This document shows, piece by piece, positions 7,470 through 11,734 of a DNA stretch of 11,734 bases. The DNA is from an uncultured Clostridia bacterium. Lineage in GTDB: Bacteria > Bacillota > Clostridia > UBA1381. The stretch is from the NCBI GenBank assembly GCA_905236685.1, contig CAJOPD010000009.1:1-11734 (forward strand), written 5' to 3'. Position numbers and translations under genes: made by a program. The notes under the pieces were generated by a model that made no database searches, was not told the origin of the DNA, and saw nothing but the letters and a program-made list of their open reading frames with translations. How positions within the stretch are numbered: the first letter of the stretch is position 1; each line of letters opens with the position of its first letter.

Positions 7470-7501
7470 AGCAGTACAGAGACTTCTGTACTGCTTTTTT
7501 T
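7470..7501 (+). terminator. Intrinsic terminator after secF
   Basis: An 11-base-pair perfect stem, AGCAGTACAGA (7470-7480) with TCTGTACTGCT (7485-7495), a 4-base loop GACT, then a run of T to 7501. It begins 5 bases after the secF stop and ends 24 bases before the metY ATG. Confidence 0.9.
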
Positions 7502-7525
7502 AAAAAAAGGAAAGGTTGATTTAAA

Positions 7526-8803
7526 ATGGATAACTTCAATATAGAAACAAAATGTATTCAAAGCGGCTATAAGCCAAAAAATAGTGAGCCCAGAGTGCTT
7601 CCTATATACCAAAGCACAACATATAAGTATGATTCTGCAAACCATCTCGGCGACTTATTTGATTTAAAGGCGCCGGGGCATATGTATTCAAGAATTTCAA
7701 ATCCCACGCTTGAATGTGTTGAGGCGAAAATTGCCGATATGGAGGGTGGAGTAGGCGCAGCGCTTACAACATCGGGACAGGCGGCAAACCTGCTTGCAAT
7801 ATTAAACATAACTTCAAGCGGGCAAAATTTTGTAAGTCTTTCTTCCATATATGGCGGGACGGTTAATCTTTTTGCGGTTACGCTTAAAAAACTCGGCATC
7901 GAGGTAAGATTTGCAACTCCCGATATGACCGAGAGCGAGGTTGATGCGCTTTTTGACGAAAACACAAGGCTTGTTTTCGGCGAAACTATTGCAAATCCCG
8001 CACTTAATGTACTTGATATTGAAAAATACGCAAAAATTGCGCATAAACATAATCTTCCGCTTTTTGTCGACAATACTTTCGCAACGCCAATTCTTTGCAG
8101 ACCGTTTGAGTTCGGAGCTGATATTGTAATTCATTCCACAACTAAATATATGGACGGTCACGCAACCGTTGTCGGCGGCTGTGTTGTGGACAGCGGAAAG
8201 TTTGACTGGAATAACGGCAAATTCCCCGAGCTTACCGAGCCTGACGAATCTTATCACGGAGTTGTTTATACTAAGCAGTTCGGCGAGGCGGCGTTTATAA
8301 CAAAGCTGAGAGTTCAGCTTATCCGCGATTTCGGAGTAGCGCCAAGTGCAATAAATGCGTTTTTGCTAAATCTTGGACTTGAAACGCTTCATTTAAGAAT
8401 GGAGCGCCATTGTGCAAATGCGTTAGAGGTCGCAAAATTCCTTGAAAACAATGATAAAATTGCGTGGGTTAACTATCCAAAACTCAAATCCAGCAGCGAC
8501 TATGCTTTGGCAGAAAAATATCTGCCTAAGGGCGTGTGCGGAGTTATATCCTTCGGCATAAAAGGCGGCAGGGAAGCGGCTGTAAAGTTTATGGACAGCT
8601 TAAAGCTTGCGGCGATAGTCGTGCATGTAGCGGACGCAAGAACCTGCGTTCTGCACCCTGCATCTACTACACACCGTCAGCTTACAGATGAACAGTTGAA
8701 GGCGGCGGGAATAGGTCCTGACCTTATAAGAATGTCGGTGGGAATAGAGAATGTAAATGATATTATAAATGATATAAAACAGGCGCTTGATGAGGTGAGA
8801 TAA
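7526..8803 (+). CDS. metY: O-acetylhomoserine sulfhydrylase (aminocarboxypropyltransferase)
   Basis: A PLP enzyme of the Cys/Met metabolism family that joins sulfide to O-acetylhomoserine to give homocysteine and acetate, in the cytoplasm. The 425-residue length is typical of MetY and longer than MetB or MetC enzymes (about 380-400). It shows YSRISNPT (54-61), the cofactor-contacting TTSGQAA (81-87), VDNTFATP (181-188) and the PLP-lysine segment IHSTTKYMDGH (Lys207). The C-terminal LHPASTTHRQL and MSVGIEN motifs are intact. AAAGGAAAGG lies 10 bases before the ATG. It overlaps metA by one base, and MetA makes its substrate. No promoter, SAM riboswitch or T-box is visible in the short space between the secF terminator and this gene. 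Methionine gamma-lyase is the closest alternative, but length and context favour MetY. Confidence 0.93.
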   Translation: MDNFNIETKCIQSGYKPKNSEPRVLPIYQSTTYKYDSANHLGDLFDLKAPGHMYSRISNPTLECVEAKIADMEGGVGAALTTSGQAANLLAILNITSSGQNFVSLSSIYGGTVNLFAVTLKKLGIEVRFATPDMTESEVDALFDENTRLVFGETIANPALNVLDIEKYAKIAHKHNLPLFVDNTFATPILCRPFEFGADIVIHSTTKYMDGHATVVGGCVVDSGKFDWNNGKFPELTEPDESYHGVVYTKQFGEAAFITKLRVQLIRDFGVAPSAINAFLLNLGLETLHLRMERHCANALEVAKFLENNDKIAWVNYPKLKSSSDYALAEKYLPKGVCGVISFGIKGGREAAVKFMDSLKLAAIVVHVADARTCVLHPASTTHRQLTDEQLKAAGIGPDLIRMSVGIENVNDIINDIKQALDEVR

Positions 8804-9720
8804 TGCCAATTAAAATTCCAAACGATTTACCCGCAACTGAAACTCTTAATAATGAAAATATTTTCGTTATTACGGAAACAAGGGCGCTGACGCAGGACAT
8901 AAGACCGCTCAGAATTCTGCTTTTAAATCTTATGCCCACAAAAATTGCAACAGAAACGCAGTTTGCGCGCCTTTTGGGAAACACGCCGTTGCAGGTAAAA
9001 CTCGAATTTTTACAGACCGCAACACACAAAGCAACTCATACAGACGAGCAGCATATGATTGATTTTTATAAAACCTTTGATGAAATCAAAAACGAAAAGT
9101 ATGACGGTATGATTATAACAGGCGCGCCTGTTGAGCTTATGGATTTTGAGGCAGTAAACTACTGGGAGGAGCTTTGTAAAATTATGGATTGGAGCAGGAC
9201 ACATGTCACAAGCACCGTTCATATTTGCTGGGCTGCCCAGGCCGCGCTTTACCACTATTACGGCGTAAAAAAGATTTCGCTTCCGGAAAAGCTTTTCGGG
9301 ATATATGAGCATACAGCGGACTATAAGCAGTCAATCCTGCTCCGTGGCTTTGATGATGTTTTTATGGCGCCTCATTCAAGGCATACCGCGATTTTGAGGG
9401 AGGATATTGAGGCAATACCCGAGCTCAAAATTCTCGCCTCGTCAAAAGAGGCGGGCGTTTATATCATTACGACCGACAGGGGACGGCAAATCTTTGTTAC
9501 AGGTCACCCCGAATATGATACAGACACCTTAAAAAAGGAATATTTGCGTGATAAAGCGGCAGGCGAGCCGATTTCAATCCCAAAAAACTATTTTGAGGAT
9601 AATGACGATAAAAAACAGCCTATAAACAGTTGGAGAAGCGCCGCAAATCTTCTTTATTCTAACTGGCTTAATTACTTTGTATATCAGACAACCCCGTATA
9701 ATATTGAAGAAATACAATAA
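8803..9720 (+). CDS. metA: Homoserine O-acetyltransferase (MetA family, acetyl-CoA type)
   Basis: This enzyme activates homoserine at the first committed step of methionine synthesis. The 305-residue MetA fold keeps the catalytic Cys142 (HICWAAQAA), His235 and Glu237 (TGHPEYD). Position 111 is Glu (ITGAPVEL). In the published MetA family, Glu111 goes with acetyl-CoA and Gly111 with succinyl-CoA, so acetylation is predicted even though databases often name this family homoserine O-succinyltransferase. Acetylhomoserine is also what the adjacent MetY uses. The ATG overlaps the metY TAA by one base (TAATG), with an AGGTGAG site inside the metY end, which suggests translational coupling. Confidence 0.95.
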   Translation: MPIKIPNDLPATETLNNENIFVITETRALTQDIRPLRILLLNLMPTKIATETQFARLLGNTPLQVKLEFLQTATHKATHTDEQHMIDFYKTFDEIKNEKYDGMIITGAPVELMDFEAVNYWEELCKIMDWSRTHVTSTVHICWAAQAALYHYYGVKKISLPEKLFGIYEHTADYKQSILLRGFDDVFMAPHSRHTAILREDIEAIPELKILASSKEAGVYIITTDRGRQIFVTGHPEYDTDTLKKEYLRDKAAGEPISIPKNYFEDNDDKKQPINSWRSAANLLYSNWLNYFVYQTTPYNIEEIQ

Positions 9721-9728
9721 CATATCAT

Positions 9729-9773
9729 AATCAAGAAAAAATTGTATAAATCTATACAATTTTTTTCTTGATT
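9729..9773. terminator. AT-rich 20-bp inverted repeat, probable two-way terminator after metA
   Basis: The left arm 9729-9748 pairs with the right arm 9753-9773 around the loop AATC, with one bulged T. The core TTGTATA/TATACAA is flanked by an A-run on the left and a T-run on the right. A short hairpin with a U-tail can therefore form on either strand, followed by outer pairing of TCAAG with CTTGA. The stem has very few GC pairs, so termination may be weak. It begins 8 bases after the metA stop. Confidence 0.6.
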
Positions 9774-9796
9774 AAATATTGTAATTGTGATATAAT
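9768..9796 (+). promoter_or_regulatory. Upstream promoter of the dockerin-cohesin cluster
   Basis: TTGATT (9768-9773), a 17-base spacer and TATAAT (9791-9796), with TG one base before the -10. Its -35 box is the last six bases of the right arm of the inverted repeat. Transcription from here would give a leader of nearly 150 bases before the dockerin gene. Confidence 0.65.
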
Positions 9797-9896
9797 TATG
9801 ACAGTAATTTCCTTGTCAGGCAAGATGCGATTAAAAGTTCACAAAATATTAGGACTAAATATGTGCTTTTTGCCCATATAAAACAAAAATGTACAA

Positions 9897-9905
9897 TGAT
9901 ATAAT
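9897..9905 (+). promoter_or_regulatory. Second, extended -10 promoter of the dockerin gene
   Basis: TGATATAAT, an extended -10 element with perfect TATAAT (9900-9905). No good -35 is found at 16-18 bases upstream (TATAAA is at the 17-base position). A start near 9912 would give a leader of about 40 bases. Confidence 0.45.
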
Positions 9906-9906
9906 T

Positions 9907-9938
9907 TATTTTAAGGATATTATACAGTATTTTAAGGA
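9907..9938 (+). repeat. 11-bp direct repeat with the ribosome site in its second copy
   Basis: TATTTTAAGGA occurs perfectly at 9907-9917 and 9928-9938, a period of 21 bases (two helical turns). The second copy runs into the Shine-Dalgarno AAGGAGG (9934-9940), 10 bases before the dockerin ATG. Confidence 0.6.
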
Positions 9939-9950
9939 GGAAACATAGCT

Positions 9951-10589
9951 ATGATGAGAAAGAAGATGGTTGCATCTGCGTTAGCGGTTGCAGTATTGAG
10001 CTTTGCCGCAACAGCGATGGCAGAAACAGGCACAGGTCCTGTTGAGAATAGAAGCACAAATACCGTATTTGCAACTTCACCACAGGATACGAATAGTATG
10101 CCTGTATTCCAGGCAGATGATGAGGTTAGCTTTATTGTAACGGGAGTAAGTGAAGGGGACCAGATAGCCTTTATTACTCATAAGCAAGGAGAAGAACCAA
10201 GCAATACCACCGTTCAGTACATAGATCAATATACTGCTTCCGGCTCCACACAAAAGATAAACTATATCGTAAGAGATATAGGTGATGGTATCTTCCTACT
10301 TAAAATAAAAGCAGGCGAAAATGAATTATATCAGGGCTACTACAAAGTAGGAGATGTGAGCGCTCCGACCGTTCTTGTAGGAGATGTTAATAATGATAGT
10401 AAGGTAAACTCGAAAGACTTAACAGCACTTGCTCGTAATATAGCAAAATGGATAGGATATGACGATAGCAATATTAATAAGGATGCTGCTGATACTAACG
10501 GCGACGGCAAAGTGAATTCAAAAGACTTAACAGCACTTGCTCGTCATATAGCAAAATGGATAGGATATGAAACTTTGCCTGTAAAGTGA
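9951..10589 (+). CDS. Secreted dockerin type I protein without an enzymatic domain
   Basis: A 212-residue exported protein. The signal peptide has a basic MMRKK start and a hydrophobic core, and probably ends at AMA/ET (residue 24). Residues about 50-138 form a beta-rich module I cannot assign; it looks like a small Ig-like fold. The C-terminal dockerin (about 144-208) has two calcium loops, DVNNDSKVNSKD (145-156) and DTNGDGKVNSKD (181-192). Each is followed by an almost identical helix, LTALARxIAKWIGY. All usual calcium ligands are present, so it should fold and bind a cohesin. No glycoside hydrolase, protease or carbohydrate-binding domain is visible. AAGGAGG lies 10 bases before the ATG; a second ATG three bases on is possible. 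The next gene, 10 bases downstream, encodes a cohesin and may be its partner (inference). Confidence 0.88.
   Translation: MMRKKMVASALAVAVLSFAATAMAETGTGPVENRSTNTVFATSPQDTNSMPVFQADDEVSFIVTGVSEGDQIAFITHKQGEEPSNTTVQYIDQYTASGSTQKINYIVRDIGDGIFLLKIKAGENELYQGYYKVGDVSAPTVLVGDVNNDSKVNSKDLTALARNIAKWIGYDDSNINKDAADTNGDGKVNSKDLTALARHIAKWIGYETLPVK
10401..10568 (+). repeat. Near-identical duplicated dockerin half-repeats
   Basis: The 60-base segments 10401-10460 and 10509-10568 (period 108 bases, 36 codons) encode KVNSKDLTALAR(N/H)IAKWIGY. They match at 55 of 60 bases. Four of the five differences are synonymous third positions in the first four codons; the remaining 48 bases differ at one position only. 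Confidence 0.85.
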
Positions 10590-10599
10590 GGTATGCAAG

Positions 10600-11502
10600 A
10601 TGAAACGACTTAGTTTAGCAATAGCGCTCATATGTCTCTTAGCTAATTTTAGTGTTTTTGCAAGCGGTGAGCCTACAATTACGGTTTCGGAAGCAGAGGC
10701 AAAAGCGGGTGAAACTGTCGATATAACTGTTTCGCTTTCGGATAACACCGGGATAATCTCAATGCTTTTGGAAGTTGAGTACGATAAAAAAGTATTAACT
10801 TTAAAAAATGTAAAAGATGCAGGTATACTTGGGGCTTCACTGCATTCGGACAATCTGTCCGCAAGCCCATACTATCTGTTTTGGTCAAACGGAACAGCAG
10901 AAGAGAATATAAAAGCAAACGGAGTGGCAGCAACACTGACATTTGAAGTTTCAGAGAGTGCAGGAACGGGAGTTTATCCCATAAAAATCAGTTATGAAAA
11001 GGACAATGATGCGATTTTCGACTTTGACCTTGAAAATGTAGATTTCAAAGTGATAAATGGCTCTATATCGGTGGAATCAATTGATGGTAGCACACAAAAT
11101 CCCGATACCATTGTTTCGGAAGTAGAGGATTCATCACAACCGATAAGTCAAAGTGCGGTTTCTGTTGTAATTGACGGTAGTTATGTTGTGTTCGCTGACC
11201 AAAAACCCGTAATTAAAAATGACAGAACGCTGATACCGTTAAGAGCAATATTTGAAGCTTTGGGTGCTGATGTTGACTGGAATGACGAAACAAAAACTGT
11301 AACATCGGCAAAGGGCGATATAAAGATTTCTCTTGCTATCGGTTCTGACCAATTATATGTAAATGGTGATGCAAAAACTATTGATGTACCAGCACAGATA
11401 ATAAATGACAGAACGATGATTCCGTTAAGAGCTGTTGCTGAGAGTTTTGGGTGTAAGGTTGACTGGGTTGGCGAGACAAAAACAGTCATAATTACAAACT
11501 GA
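10600..11502 (+). CDS. Secreted cohesin protein with copper-amine-oxidase-N type stalk repeats
   Basis: A 300-residue exported protein. The signal peptide is MKRLSLAIALICLLANFSVF with likely cleavage after Ala21. A cohesin domain spans about 25-158: PTITVSEAEAKAGETVDI at the start, VEYDKKVLTL (59-68), then the closing strand FKVINGSISV. A Ser/Gln-rich linker (about 159-186) leads to a C-terminal domain of the copper amine oxidase N-terminal (stalk) family with two repeats, NDRTLIPLRAIFEALG (207-222) and NDRTMIPLRAVAESFG (269-284), each followed by VDW and ETKTV. No LPXTG motif or membrane anchor is visible. The ribosome site GTGAGG overlaps the stop of the dockerin gene, and the spacing is 10 bases, so translation is probably coupled. 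Dockerin binding is inferred from the domain and the neighbour. Confidence 0.88.
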   Translation: MKRLSLAIALICLLANFSVFASGEPTITVSEAEAKAGETVDITVSLSDNTGIISMLLEVEYDKKVLTLKNVKDAGILGASLHSDNLSASPYYLFWSNGTAEENIKANGVAATLTFEVSESAGTGVYPIKISYEKDNDAIFDFDLENVDFKVINGSISVESIDGSTQNPDTIVSEVEDSSQPISQSAVSVVIDGSYVVFADQKPVIKNDRTLIPLRAIFEALGADVDWNDETKTVTSAKGDIKISLAIGSDQLYVNGDAKTIDVPAQIINDRTMIPLRAVAESFGCKVDWVGETKTVIITN

Positions 11503-11520
11503 GTAAAAGTTGGATATAAT
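11492..11520 (+). promoter_or_regulatory. Possible promoter of the second cohesin gene
   Basis: A perfect TATAAT (11515-11520) with a poor TTACAA -35 (11492-11497) at 17-base spacing, inside the end of the preceding gene. It may let the second cohesin gene be transcribed on its own. Confidence 0.4.
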
Positions 11521-11561
11521 GTAATTAACATATATCAAAATAAAGGAAAAGGAGTTTTGAA

Positions 11562-11734
11562 ATGAACAGAAAGAGAATTCTATCAGCAATTGTGGCGATT
11601 GCAATGTTTGCATCTACCATAATTACTACTGCTTTTGCAGGTTCAGATCCTACAATTGTAGTATCAGATGCATCAGGCAAAGCAGGCGAAACAGTTGATG
11701 TAGCAATTTCGCTTGAAAACAACTCAGGTATTGC
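11562..11734 (+). CDS. 5' end of a second secreted cohesin protein
   Basis: A frame begins at ATG 11562, 7 bases after AAAAGGAG, and runs off the right edge after 57 codons. It has a signal peptide (MNRKRILSAI onward, likely cleaved after AFA, residue 26), then PTIVVSDASGKAGETVDV. This aligns with the start of the cohesin in the preceding gene at 18 of 28 residues without gaps, so it is a paralogous cohesin. Whether it carries stalk repeats, an anchor or more cohesins cannot be seen. The gap from the preceding gene is 59 bases. Confidence 0.8.
   Translation, partial: MNRKRILSAIVAIAMFASTIITTAFAGSDPTIVVSDASGKAGETVDVAISLENNSGI

Noticed and set aside
7465..7525. SAM riboswitch or T-box before metY
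   Set aside because: The space is only 61 bases and holds a simple hairpin terminator and a ribosome site; none of the conserved elements of either RNA is present.
7567..8073. Long open minus-strand frame inside metY
   Set aside because: It is a shadow of a well-conserved enzyme gene, with no ribosome site.
9797..9950. Cyclic-di-GMP or other known riboswitch in the dockerin leader
   Set aside because: I could not match the conserved cores of the classes I know; only small, weak pairings are visible by eye.
10401..10568. CRISPR-like or satellite repeat
   Set aside because: There are only two units, in frame, and they encode the two halves of a dockerin.
9951..11734. Full cellulosome locus
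   Set aside because: No glycoside hydrolase, carbohydrate-binding module, multi-cohesin scaffold or SLH domain is present within the window.

Overview
The window looks like chromosomal DNA from a low-to-moderate GC anaerobic Firmicute (class Clostridia). The reasons are strong AAGGAGG-type ribosome sites, TTGxxx-17-TATAAT promoters, an LL-diaminopimelate aminotransferase (the DapL lysine/cell-wall route), separate secD and secF genes, an acetyl-type MetA, and a cohesin/dockerin surface cluster. No rRNA, tRNA, insertion sequence, CRISPR array or phage gene was seen. No gene-free stretch exceeds about 230 bases.

Left part (1-5131). The 3' tail of an unrecognised gene converges on a DUF2238/YjdF-like membrane protein gene (minus strand), with a two-way hairpin terminator between them. 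Back to back with the membrane protein gene is a GufA-type ZIP metal transporter (plus strand). Next is a dapF-dapL pair, which makes meso-diaminopimelate for lysine and peptidoglycan. dapL converges on a THUMP-domain rRNA methyltransferase of the RlmL/YpsC type (minus strand). The two genes share one hairpin whose closing base pairs are their own stop codons.

Middle (5132-9773). A divergent promoter region separates the methyltransferase from secD-secF, the accessory proton-driven subunits of the Sec translocon. A strong hairpin terminator follows secF. Only 24 bases later comes metY-metA, which overlap by one base. They encode homoserine O-acetyltransferase and O-acetylhomoserine sulfhydrylase, a direct sulfhydrylation route to homocysteine and methionine. 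Glu111 in MetA fits acetyl-CoA use and so matches the MetY substrate.

Right part (9774-11734). After a 20-bp AT-rich inverted repeat and two candidate promoters comes a secreted cluster. It holds a small exported protein ending in a type I dockerin, then an exported cohesin domain joined to two copper-amine-oxidase-N type stalk repeats, then the start of a second exported cohesin protein cut by the window edge. A dockerin and its possible cohesin partners encoded side by side, with no glycoside hydrolase in view, form the least ordinary part of the window. They may make a small non-cellulosomal surface assembly. The pairing and the cargo are inference.
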